Source: DASTPP01 sp035762175
Lineage (GTDB): Bacteria > Myxococcota_A > Polyangia > Polyangiales > Polyangiaceae
DNA: 27,835 bases
Assembly: GCA_035762175.1 (NCBI GenBank)
Contig: DASTPP010000364.1
Span: 1 to 27,835, forward strand
Direction: 5' to 3'
Both the position numbers and the translations under genes were made by a program. Positions 1-7,183 of the stretch are shown piece by piece (position 1 is the first letter of the stretch; each line of letters begins with the position of its first letter). The notes below the pieces were generated by a model, which did no database searches, was not told the DNA's origin, and saw only the letters and a list, made by a program, of their open reading frames with translations.

Positions 1-255
1 CCCCTCGCGGCAGCCCAACCAGGCTTCTGTACGCGTACAGACGGCCTCTCGAGCCCCCGAGACCCCGTCTGTACGCGTACAGACGGGCTCGGAACGCGCC
101 GGACCCCCGTCTGTACGCGTACAGACGCACTTTCTTAACCCCGAAAAGCCGTCTGTACGCGTACAGACGGCTTCTGAGCGCGTACAGGAGGCTTCTTGGC
201 ACCCCGAGAGGCCGTCTGTACGCGTACAGAAGCCTGGTTGGGCTGCCGCGAGGGG
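1..255. repeat. 51-bp perfect inverted repeat enclosing phased palindromes
   Basis: Bases 1-51 are the exact reverse complement of 205-255, and the left arm may extend beyond the window. Five perfect copies of the 16-bp palindrome TCTGTACGCGTACAGA start at 26, 68, 110, 152 and 215, and a 13/16 copy starts at 173. All starts lie on one 21-bp register (spacings 42, 42, 42, 21, 42). Around individual copies the symmetry extends further, to 24 bp at 64-87 and 28 bp at 146-173. The units between are diverged 21-mers. No gene is needed to explain it. A repetitive element, an array of protein-binding sites or a transcript hairpin are all possible. Confidence 0.9.
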
Positions 256-380
256 CCGGGGGGGGGTGCAGGCGCCGTCGGGGCGGCGACAGATGTGCTC
301 CGGGCGGTTACAGCCGGGTCTCGACGGGCTACAGACGCGCTCCGGCGGTTACAAGCGGGCCTCGGGCGGCTACAGGCGGG
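256..380. repeat. Degenerate continuation of the 21-bp repeat
   Basis: An ACAG or ACAA tetranucleotide recurs at 289, 310, 331, 351 and 372, in the same 21-bp register as the palindromes at 26-230 apart from a single 1-bp slip. Units read roughly as a TACAG core followed by GC-rich sequence. The last unit overlaps the stop codon of the CULT-domain gene (370-372), so the repeat field abuts that gene's 3' end. Confidence 0.7.
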
Positions 381-801
381 CGCCCCCCCCATCGCGCTCC
401 ACGAGCGCGTCACGAATCAGCCCGTAGAACGTCGGCGGCTCGGCCCCCGCGACCGCGACGTAGCGCCAGCCGAGGTGGGCGGTGCAGCGGGCGCAGATCG
501 CGAGCTGCCACGCGTACCCGTCGAACCAGGTCGCCTCGAGGGTTGGCTTGCCCCCGGCCGCGACCGAGCGCGCGCGCCGCAGGGTCAAGACCTCGAAGAA
601 GCGACCGGCCGGGTTGACGAAGAAGCCCGGCCCCGCGGCGCCCCCGGCCGCGAAGAGGTCGGCGTGATCGGCGACATGCGTGTCGCAGGCGCGGCAGTGA
701 AAGCGCCGCCGCCGCTCTTCGCGCCCCTCGGCGTCGTGCGTCGATGCTTCGCCCGCCGGGCCGGCCGGAGGCGCGGGGCGGGCTCCCTCTTCGCGGGCCA
801 C
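370..801 (-). CDS. Cereblon-like CULT-domain protein (thalidomide-binding fold)
   Basis: This 143-residue protein is almost entirely one CULT domain, the ligand-binding domain of eukaryotic cereblon that also occurs as stand-alone bacterial proteins. Visible zinc ligands are C36/C39 and C103/C106. The aromatic cage W92, W98 and W112 keeps the spacing of human cereblon W380/W386/W400 (6 and 14 residues), inside TWFDGYAWQLAICARC. The end TFYGLIRDALV matches the human FWGLTRSALL segment. The first ~30 residues are low complexity. The start is taken as GTG at 801, with a weak AAGG upstream. There is no Lon-like N-terminal domain and no DDB1-binding region, so it is not an E3 receptor. The natural ligand of bacterial CULT proteins is uncertain; small cyclic imides or uridine-like compounds bind the cage. 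The gene stands alone, divergent from the helicase gene. Confidence 0.9.
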   Translation of the reverse strand: MAREEGARPAPPAGPAGEASTHDAEGREERRRRFHCRACDTHVADHADLFAAGGAAGPGFFVNPAGRFFEVLTLRRARSVAAGGKPTLEATWFDGYAWQLAICARCTAHLGWRYVAVAGAEPPTFYGLIRDALVERDGGGARL

Positions 802-863
802 GACGGAACCTTAGGCCGCCCGCCTGCCGGCGGCACGTCCGAGCCGACACCTCGACGAGACTC

Positions 864-972
864 GAGGCCGATCGTATGAGCCTCGCCCCCCGATGAACGA
901 GGCGCCCCTGACGCTCGCGCTCGCGGCCCCATGAACGACGCACCCCTGACGCTCGCGCTCGCGACCCCATGA
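864..972 (+). promoter_or_regulatory. Chain of three overlapping mini-ORFs leading into the helicase gene
   Basis: Three tiny reading frames run head to tail with ATGA overlaps: 876-896 (6 codons plus stop), 893-934 (13 codons plus stop) and 931-972 (13 codons plus stop), whose TGA overlaps the helicase ATG at 969. The second and third peptides (MNEAPLTLALAAP, MNDAPLTLALATP) repeat the helicase N-terminus (MSDAPLTLALG). The only Shine-Dalgarno-like sequence is GAGG at 864-867, 8 nt before the first ATG; none is visible before 969. This fits re-initiation or coupled translation of the helicase, which is inference. It may instead be an accidental by-product of the duplication. Confidence 0.5.
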
Positions 973-1000
973 GCGACGCACCCCTGACGCTCGCGCTCGG
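893..1000 (+). repeat. 38-bp tandem duplication of a start-codon region
   Basis: Copies begin at 893, 931 and 969. The first two are complete 38-bp units differing at a few positions, and the third is about 32 bp and forms the 5' end of the helicase coding region. Because 38 is not a multiple of 3, each copy's ATG is in a different frame, and every unit boundary creates an ATGA stop-start overlap. Confidence 0.9.
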
Positions 1001-3674
1001 GCCCGACGGCTCGCTCTCGCTCGAGCCGGGCGACGCCGAGACGCCGCCCCTGCCGCCGGCACTGCGGAGGCGCGTCGAGGCCGCCTTCGCGCGCGGCTGG
1101 GCGAAGGGACTGCTCGAGCTCGGCGCGGCCGAGCCCACGGCCGAGCTGCCGCCGGTCTTCGCCTTCGCGCGCGACGTCGCGCGGCTCTTCGTCGCCGAGG
1201 TCTGCAAGGCCTGCGGCCCCGGCGACGAGGCCCCGCCCGGGCCCGTCGAGCCGCCGCCGGGAGAGCTCGAGCGGCTCGCGCTCTCGGCGCCCCCGCTGCC
1301 CGGCGCCGAGCTCTTGAGCGAAGAGCGCCTGCGCGCGACCTGGGGCGCGCTCGAGGCGGCGCTGCGGGGCGAGCTCGCCGCGCGGGGGGGCGGGGTCGAG
1401 GCCTTCTTGCGCGAGAAGAGCCCACTCTGGCAGTCCGTCGGGAGGGTGTGGTTTCACCTCGCCGAGAACAAGCACGACGAGGGGCGCCCCTTCGCCTTTC
1501 TCGCGACCTTCACGACGCGCGTCGGGCAGGGCGGGCGCCTCGGCCACGCGCCGCTCGGGCGCGCGCTCGAGGCGTACGCGGGGGCGGGCGAGCGGCACAA
1601 GCTCTTGTCGCTGCTCGTGCCGATCCAGCGCGCGGCCGAGGCGAGCCCGGTCGTGCGCGGGCTCGTCGACTCGGGCGACATTTACCAGCCCCTCGCCTGG
1701 ACGCCCGAGCAAGCCTACGCCTTCCTGCGCGAGCTGCCCGCCTGCGAGGCGGCCGGGGTGGCGCTGCGGGTGCCGCCCTGGTTCGAGGGGCGCCGGCCTC
1801 CGCGGCCGACGCTCAAGGTGAAGGTCGGCAAGGCCCCGCCCTCGGCGCTGGGGGCCGAGGGGCTGCTCGACTTCGCGGCCGAGCTGACGCTCGAGGGCGA
1901 GGTGCTGAGCGAGCACGAGCGCCGGGACATCTTGAACGCCAGCGCGGGGCTCGCGCTCGTGCGCGGCAAGTGGGTCGAGGTCGACGGGCCGAAGCTGCGG
2001 GCGGCGCTCGAGCGCTGGCAGGCGGTGGCCGAGGCCGCGAAGTCGGGGGGCGTCTCGTTCGTCGAGGCGATGCGCATGGTCGCGGGCGTCGACGCGCCCG
2101 CGGCCGGGGGCGAAGAGCTCGCGGGCCCGGCGGCGGGGTGGGCCGAGGTCGTGGCGGGCGACTGGCTCGCGGGCGTCATCGCCGAGCTGCGCAGCCCCGA
2201 GGGCCTGAAGGGGGCCGACCCGGGCGAGGCCCTGCGCGCCACCTTGCGCCCCTACCAGCGCGAGGGGGTGCGCTGGCTCTGGCACCTCTACCGCCTCAAC
2301 CTGGGGGGCTGCCTCGCCGACGACATGGGGCTCGGCAAGACGGTGCAGATGATCGCCCTGCTCTTGCTGGCGCGAAAGGCGCGCGAGCGCGGCCCGCACC
2401 TCTTGGTGGTGCCCGCCTCGCTCGTCGCCAACTGGAAGGCCGAGCTCGAACGCTTCGCCCCCTCGCTCTCGGTGCTGATCGCGCACCCCTCGGCGATGCC
2501 GGCCGCCGAGCTCGCCGAGCGTCCGGCGGGGCTCGAGGCCTTCGACGCGGTCGTCACGACGTACGGCACGCTCTTGCGGGTCGGCTGGCTCGCGGGCGTG
2601 GCCTGGGGCGTCGTGGTCGCCGACGAGGCGCAGGCGATCAAGAACCCGGGGGCCAAGCAGACGCGGGCCCTCAAGGCGCTCAAGGCGCGGGCGAGGTTCG
2701 CGCTGACGGGCACGCCGGTCGAGAACCGGCTCGGCGATCTCTGGTCGATCTTCGACTTCGCGCTGCCCGGGCTGCTCGGCTCGGCCAAGGCCTTCGCGGC
2801 CCTCGAGCGCCGGCTCGGCGGGGGCGAGCGGCCCGACTACGGGCCGCTGCGGGCGCTCGTGCGTCCGTACGTGCTGCGGCGTTTGAAGAGCGATAAGCGG
2901 GTGCTCGACGATCTGCCCGCGAAGACCGAGGTGCGCGCCTACTGCCCGCTCACCAAGGCGCAGGCGGCGCTCTACGAGCAGGCCGTGCGGCAGCTCGCGC
3001 GCGATCTCGATCGGGCCGAGGGCATGGCGCGGCGCGGGGCCATTCTGGCGGCGCTCACGCGCATGAAGCAGATCTGCAACCACCCCTCGCAGTGGCTGGG
3101 CGACGCCGACTACGACCCGGCGAAGAGCGGCAAGATGCAGCGGCTGCGCGAGCTCGGCGAGGCGGTGGCCGCGCGGCGCGAGCGGGCGCTCGTGTTCACG
3201 CAATTTCGCGAGATGACGGGGCCGCTCGCCGCGTTCTTGCAGGCCGTGTTCGGGCGGCCGGGGCTGGTCTTGCACGGGGGCACGCCGGTCAAGCGGCGCC
3301 AGGCGCTGGTCGACGAGTTCCAGGCCGAGCGGGGGCCGCCCTTCTTCGTCATCTCGCTCAAGGCGGGGGGCACGGGGCTCAACCTGACGGCCGCCTCGCA
3401 CGTCATCCACTTCGATCGGTGGTGGAACCCGGCGGTCGAGAACCAGGCGACCGACCGCGCCCACCGCATCGGCCAAAAGAACCCCGTGCTCGTGCACGCC
3501 TTCGTCTGCCGGGGCACCGTCGAAGAGAAGATCGACGCGCTGCTCGAGCAAAAGCGCGGCCTCGCCCGGCAGATCGTCGACGAGGGCGGCGAGGCGTGGC
3601 TGACCGAGCTCGGCGACCGCGAGCTGCTCGAGCTCGTCACGCTCGACGCGCGCCGCGCGCTCGAGGGGGGCTGA
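969..3674 (+). CDS. SNF2-family DEAD/DEAH-type helicase
   Basis: This 901-residue SWI2/SNF2 ATPase has the two RecA lobes in the C-terminal half. Motif I is DDMGLGKT with K457, motif II is DEAQ (552-555), motif III is LTGTPVENRLGDLWSIFDF, and motifs V/VI are AGGTGLNLTAAS and ATDRAHRIGQ with R833. The N-terminal ~400 residues include a segment around 300-350 that resembles the bacterial SNF2-associated domain (DUF3670/SNF2_assoc). Proteins of this type translocate on double-stranded DNA and remodel protein-DNA or polymerase complexes. The start at 969 is chosen because the frame and the duplicated N-terminal peptide both point to it. The next gene, 97 bp downstream, encodes a SWIM-finger protein, a frequent partner of bacterial SNF2 enzymes, so the two probably act together. 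Confidence 0.95.
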   Translation: MSDAPLTLALGPDGSLSLEPGDAETPPLPPALRRRVEAAFARGWAKGLLELGAAEPTAELPPVFAFARDVARLFVAEVCKACGPGDEAPPGPVEPPPGELERLALSAPPLPGAELLSEERLRATWGALEAALRGELAARGGGVEAFLREKSPLWQSVGRVWFHLAENKHDEGRPFAFLATFTTRVGQGGRLGHAPLGRALEAYAGAGERHKLLSLLVPIQRAAEASPVVRGLVDSGDIYQPLAWTPEQAYAFLRELPACEAAGVALRVPPWFEGRRPPRPTLKVKVGKAPPSALGAEGLLDFAAELTLEGEVLSEHERRDILNASAGLALVRGKWVEVDGPKLRAALERWQAVAEAAKSGGVSFVEAMRMVAGVDAPAAGGEELAGPAAGWAEVVAGDWLAGVIAELRSPEGLKGADPGEALRATLRPYQREGVRWLWHLYRLNLGGCLADDMGLGKTVQMIALLLLARKARERGPHLLVVPASLVANWKAELERFAPSLSVLIAHPSAMPAAELAERPAGLEAFDAVVTTYGTLLRVGWLAGVAWGVVVADEAQAIKNPGAKQTRALKALKARARFALTGTPVENRLGDLWSIFDFALPGLLGSAKAFAALERRLGGGERPDYGPLRALVRPYVLRRLKSDKRVLDDLPAKTEVRAYCPLTKAQAALYEQAVRQLARDLDRAEGMARRGAILAALTRMKQICNHPSQWLGDADYDPAKSGKMQRLRELGEAVAARRERALVFTQFREMTGPLAAFLQAVFGRPGLVLHGGTPVKRRQALVDEFQAERGPPFFVISLKAGGTGLNLTAASHVIHFDRWWNPAVENQATDRAHRIGQKNPVLVHAFVCRGTVEEKIDALLEQKRGLARQIVDEGGEAWLTELGDRELLELVTLDARRALEGG

Positions 3675-3759
3675 GCCGGGCGGGGCCGGGCGGGCCGCGC
3701 GGGACGAGGCGAGCGCGGCCGCCGGGGCGGGCCGCCCCGCGTGCTAGGCTGCCGGGCGT

Positions 3760-3766
3760 AAGGAGG
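3760..3766 (+). promoter_or_regulatory. Shine-Dalgarno site of SWIM gene
   Basis: AAGGAGG lies 5 nt before the ATG at 3772. It is the strongest ribosome-binding site noticed in this window, where most genes have weak or no visible sites, and it fixes the start of the SWIM-finger gene. Confidence 0.85.
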
Positions 3767-3771
3767 CGATC

Positions 3772-5115
3772 ATGGCTCGATGGGGCTACCCCTGGCCCGA
3801 CTACGTTCCGGTCGCGAAGCGCCGGCAGAACGCCGCGCGCGCGGTCACGTCGCTGACCAAGAAGGGGTACGTCCCTTCGCCCGTCGTGCTCGAGGGCCGG
3901 GCCATCGCGACCTCGTTCTGGGGCAAGGCGTGGTGCGAGCACCTCGAGCGCTTCAGCGACTTCGACAACCGGCTGCCCCGGGGCCGCTCGTACCTCCGGA
4001 GCGGCTCGGTCGTCGACCTGCGCGTCAGCCCGGGGCGCGTCGACGCCCGGGTGCGGGGCACGAGCCTCTACGAGGTCGAGATCGAAGTCGAGCGCCTGGG
4101 CGCGGGGCCCTGGCGCGAGATCGTGCGCGCGTGCGCGGGCAAGGTCGACTCGCTCGTCGAGCTCTTGCAAGGCCGCTTCGACCGGGCGGTGATGCAGGTC
4201 GTCGGCCGCGCCGAGGGCGGGCTCTTCCCGCCGGCGTCGCAGATCTCGATGTCGTGCTCGTGCCCGGACTGGGCGACCATGTGCAAGCACGTCGCCGCCG
4301 TCCTGTACGGGGTCGGGGCGAGGCTCGATCGGCGGCCCGAGCTGCTCTTTACCTTGCGCGAGGTCGACCCGACCGAGCTCGTCGCCGGCGCCCCCGAGGC
4401 GCTCGCCTCGGCGCGGGGCGGGGCGTCGCCGCGGCTCGACGCGGGCGCGCTCGAGGCCGTCTTCGGCATCGAGCTCGACGCGGGCGCCCCGGCCGGGCCC
4501 GCGAAGGCGGCAGCGCCGGCGAAGGCGAGCGTGCCGGCGAAGGCGGCGGTGCCGGCGAGCCCGCCAGCGAAGGTGCCGACGAAGGCGAGCGCGAAGGCGA
4601 AGGCGCCCCGAACGACGACGACGTCTACGAAGGCGCGCCGAACGGCGACGACGTCGGCGAAGGCGCGCCGAACGGCGACGACGTCGCCGAAGGCGCGCCG
4701 AACGGCGACGACGTCGGCGAACGCACCCCGGACGGCGACGGCGTCTGCGAAGGTGGCGCGGGGGGCAGGGCTCTCCGCTCCGGACGCGGCCACCTTGGCG
4801 CGCACCTTCGCCAACGAGCTGAGCCGCGCTGCGGCGGGGGTTCTCTTGAGCCTGCGGCGTGGTGAGGGTGCAGCCGCCAAGGCGGGCCGAAAGCCCGGCC
4901 GACGCCCCCGGGGCGAGGTCGAGAAAGAGGCCTCGGCGATGGCGATCGCGGCGCTGAAGGCGGCGGCGGTGGCGACGTCGAAGGCGCCTGCGACGTCGAA
5001 GGCGGCGGCGACGTCGTCTCCGAAGGCGAAGGCGGCTTCGAAGGCGGCCTCGCCTGCGAAGGCGAAGGCGGCGTCGAAGGCCAAGCGGGGCGCGAGGCGA
5101 CCGGGGCGCGCGTGA
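3772..5115 (+). CDS. SWIM zinc-finger protein with histone-H1-like tail
   Basis: The 447-residue protein has a conserved N-terminal half typical of SWIM-finger partners of bacterial SNF2 helicases (FWGKAWCEHLE near 50-60). The SWIM motif CxCx6CxH is at C162, C164, C171 and H173 (SCSCPDWATMCKH). From about residue 240 the protein becomes Lys/Ala/Thr-rich and probably disordered: an AK-rich stretch, five 10-residue repeats (KARRTATTSA-like, 281-330), a short ordered-looking patch near 338-362, and a KAASKA-type tail to the end. Such tails resemble histone H1 or AlgP-like DNA-binding tails. The gene follows the SNF2 helicase by 97 bp and probably shares its transcript. The inferred role is a DNA- or protein-binding accessory of that helicase. 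Confidence 0.9.
   Translation: MARWGYPWPDYVPVAKRRQNAARAVTSLTKKGYVPSPVVLEGRAIATSFWGKAWCEHLERFSDFDNRLPRGRSYLRSGSVVDLRVSPGRVDARVRGTSLYEVEIEVERLGAGPWREIVRACAGKVDSLVELLQGRFDRAVMQVVGRAEGGLFPPASQISMSCSCPDWATMCKHVAAVLYGVGARLDRRPELLFTLREVDPTELVAGAPEALASARGGASPRLDAGALEAVFGIELDAGAPAGPAKAAAPAKASVPAKAAVPASPPAKVPTKASAKAKAPRTTTTSTKARRTATTSAKARRTATTSPKARRTATTSANAPRTATASAKVARGAGLSAPDAATLARTFANELSRAAAGVLLSLRRGEGAAAKAGRKPGRRPRGEVEKEASAMAIAALKAAAVATSKAPATSKAAATSSPKAKAASKAASPAKAKAASKAKRGARRPGRA
4612..4761 (+). repeat. Five 30-bp in-frame tandem repeats in SWIM gene tail
   Basis: Units encode T-A-T-T-S-x-K-A-R-R variants (residues 281-330). The central three copies are nearly identical at DNA level and the flanking ones have diverged. 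A tract like this can change length by slippage, altering the tail by ten residues per unit. Confidence 0.85.
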
Positions 5116-5263
5116 CGTACGCGCCCGCCGGCGCCGCCGCGGTCGGCGGGGGCGGCGCGGCCGACGGGCCCGGCGTCGCGGGGTGGCGTGCAGGCTGCGG
5201 CTTGCTGCCCCCAGCTCGCTCGGGGGCGGGGCGCCGGGCGCGCCAGGTCACCCGCCGCTCGGA

Positions 5264-7183
5264 TCAGGGCATGCTGGATTGCGGCGCCACGAAGTGCTCG
5301 GGCGCCGGCGGGGGGGCGGGTGCGAGGGGCGAGCTGCCGGCGCGGCAGGCCTCGAGATCGGCCTCGCAGCGGTTTCTCTGCCCGAGCACGCCGTCGCGCT
5401 CGCGCCGCATGCGGTCGGCCTCGCGGGCGGCCTGGCGGGCGGCCTCGGCGTTGCGCTCGGCGATCTGCCGGATCTGCCCGAGGGTGCGGGCGGCGTCGCT
5501 CTGCACGTCGACGACGGCGCGCTTGGCGTCGGCGGCGAGCTTCTCGGCGGCCTCGAGCCGCTCGCGGGCCTTGCGCTCTTCTTGCGCGAGGTAGTCGGCC
5601 CGGCCGCGCTGCCGCTCGGCGTCTTCGGCGGCGCGCCGCTCGGCCTCGTCGGCGCGGGCCTTGGCCTGCTCGGCGAGGCGCGAGAGGGCGGCCGACTCGC
5701 GCTCGGCCTCTTTCAGGAGGGAGCCGGCGGCCTCGACCTGGTACTTGGCGATCTCGATCTCGCGCCGCAGGGCTTCTTGGGTGCGGCCCTTCCAGATGAG
5801 GGCCGAGGCGAGCGAGGCGGCGGCCATGCCGAGGGCGACGGCGAAGGCGAAGAGCCAGCGGTTCTGGGCGCGGGCGCGGTCGAGCTTCTGGCTGGTGAGC
5901 AGGAACTCGAACTCGCTCGGGGTCACGTCGTCGCGCGAGGAGACCGCCTCGACGGCCTCGGCGAGCTGCTCGCCCTTGAGGGCGTAGGCCTCGCCCTTGC
6001 CGTGCTGCAGCCAGCGGGCGATGGGGTCGGAGTAGCGGCGCTCTTTGAGGCGCTCTTCGACCCAGGCCTCGTCGAAGACGGTGGCGATGACGCGGTTGCG
6101 CGGCAAGAGCCAGAGCTTGCCGGCGGCGTCGAGGCGCTCGGCGGCGAGGCCGGCGATGCGCAGGCCGGCCTGCGCCGGGCTGCCGCCGTCGACGGGCAGC
6201 CGCTTCTCGCGCAGGAGGCGGGCGTAGGGCTCGAGCAGGCGCGAGGAGCGGAGGGCGGCCTGGTCGGTGCCGCTGAAGCGGCGGTCGATCTCGGCGAGGA
6301 TGGGGTCGTCGCCGCGCCCGCGCTGCAGGTACATCTCTTCGACGAGGGCGCGCACGCGCTCGCCCTCGCTGCGACCCGGGTCGGGGCCGTCGAAGACGAG
6401 CCGCTCGCAGAGCTGCTGGGTGAGGGCGGGGTGGCCTTGGGTCCACGAGAAGACGGCGTCGAGCAGCGCGGCCGGGTCGCCGCCGGCGGGCGCGAGGCCG
6501 ACGAGGGCGCGGGCGAGGTCGGCGCGGCCGAAGTCTTCGAGCTGCACGGGGCGGCTCTTGTTGAAGGGGGTCAGGCGGGGGTCTTCGACGAGCTCGGTGG
6601 GCGAGACGACGCCGAGCAGGCAGAAGGTGAGGCCGCGCCAGAGCGGCTCGTCGCCGCGCGCGTCCTGCATGAAGCGGATGCTGCGGAAGAAGTCGTCGCG
6701 CGAGAAGCCGAGGCCGAGCGTGACGTCGATCTCGTCGAGGAAGAGCACGACGGGGCCGCCGGCGAGGGGCAGGACGCGCGTGCGCAAGAACTCGGACCAG
6801 CGCTGCGGGCAGGACAGGCCGGCGTGGGCCTCCCAGAACTCGGCGAGGCCGCCGCCGCCCTCGAGGTTGAGGCGGTCGGCGATGAAGCGGCAGAGGCCGC
6901 GGTAGAACTGGTCTTCGCTCGCCTTGCTGCCGACGCCGGTCAGGTCGACGGCGGCCGGGCGCACGCCGCGCCGGCGCAGGAGGCCCGCGACGCGCACGCG
7001 CAGGTTCGACTTGCCGACCTGCCTGGGCGCGAGCACGTGGCAGTGCTCGCCGAGGGCGAGCGCGGTGGCGAGCTCGCGGTCGGCCGAGCGCTCGATGTAG
7101 AGCGCGTCGTCGAGCAGCATGCCCCGGCCCTGGAAGCGCACGCCGCCCTCGGCCTGGGCGGCCCCCGGCTCGGGCGCGCTCAT
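5264..7183 (-). CDS. AAA/STAND-like ATPase with membrane segment and C-terminal coiled coil
   Basis: The 639-residue protein has an N-terminal P-loop ATPase of the AAA_35/novel-STAND kind: Walker A APRQVGKSN (K58), Walker B VVLFLDEID (D150, E151) and a helical lid with WTQGHPALTQQLCERL near 247-262. A winged-helix-like region follows, then the LTPxExxFL-type segment (TPSEFEFLLTSQ, 421-432) that often precedes the transmembrane part in such proteins. One hydrophobic segment lies at about 443-464. Residues ~465-612 are a charged Ala/Glu/Arg coiled coil, ending in a Pro-rich tail. The start ATG at 7183 overlaps the upstream stop as ATGA, so translation is probably coupled. It is probably inner-membrane anchored. 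The function is unknown, but the pairing suggests that one ATPase senses or scaffolds for the other. Confidence 0.85.
   Translation of the reverse strand: MSAPEPGAAQAEGGVRFQGRGMLLDDALYIERSADRELATALALGEHCHVLAPRQVGKSNLRVRVAGLLRRRGVRPAAVDLTGVGSKASEDQFYRGLCRFIADRLNLEGGGGLAEFWEAHAGLSCPQRWSEFLRTRVLPLAGGPVVLFLDEIDVTLGLGFSRDDFFRSIRFMQDARGDEPLWRGLTFCLLGVVSPTELVEDPRLTPFNKSRPVQLEDFGRADLARALVGLAPAGGDPAALLDAVFSWTQGHPALTQQLCERLVFDGPDPGRSEGERVRALVEEMYLQRGRGDDPILAEIDRRFSGTDQAALRSSRLLEPYARLLREKRLPVDGGSPAQAGLRIAGLAAERLDAAGKLWLLPRNRVIATVFDEAWVEERLKERRYSDPIARWLQHGKGEAYALKGEQLAEAVEAVSSRDDVTPSEFEFLLTSQKLDRARAQNRWLFAFAVALGMAAASLASALIWKGRTQEALRREIEIAKYQVEAAGSLLKEAERESAALSRLAEQAKARADEAERRAAEDAERQRGRADYLAQEERKARERLEAAEKLAADAKRAVVDVQSDAARTLGQIRQIAERNAEAARQAAREADRMRRERDGVLGQRNRCEADLEACRAGSSPLAPAPPPAPEHFVAPQSSMP

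Noticed and set aside
1..255. CRISPR array
   Set aside because: The units are 21-bp tandem repeats, with alternate units being diverged versions of the same sequence rather than unique spacers, and no cas genes are present.
585..3551. Very long open frame on the minus strand opposite the SNF2 helicase
   Set aside because: It is Arg/Pro/Leu-rich with no domain, and the plus strand carries unmistakable helicase motifs. In DNA this GC-rich, stop codons are rare in shadow frames.
5116..5263. Bidirectional terminator between convergent genes
   Set aside because: Only short GC stems (for example 5207-5212 with 5222-5227) were found; they are not distinguishable from background.
4068..6446. Long minus-strand frame crossing the SWIM gene tail and the ATPase gene
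   Set aside because: It spans two real genes on opposite strands and shows only low-complexity Ala/Arg/Pro sequence.
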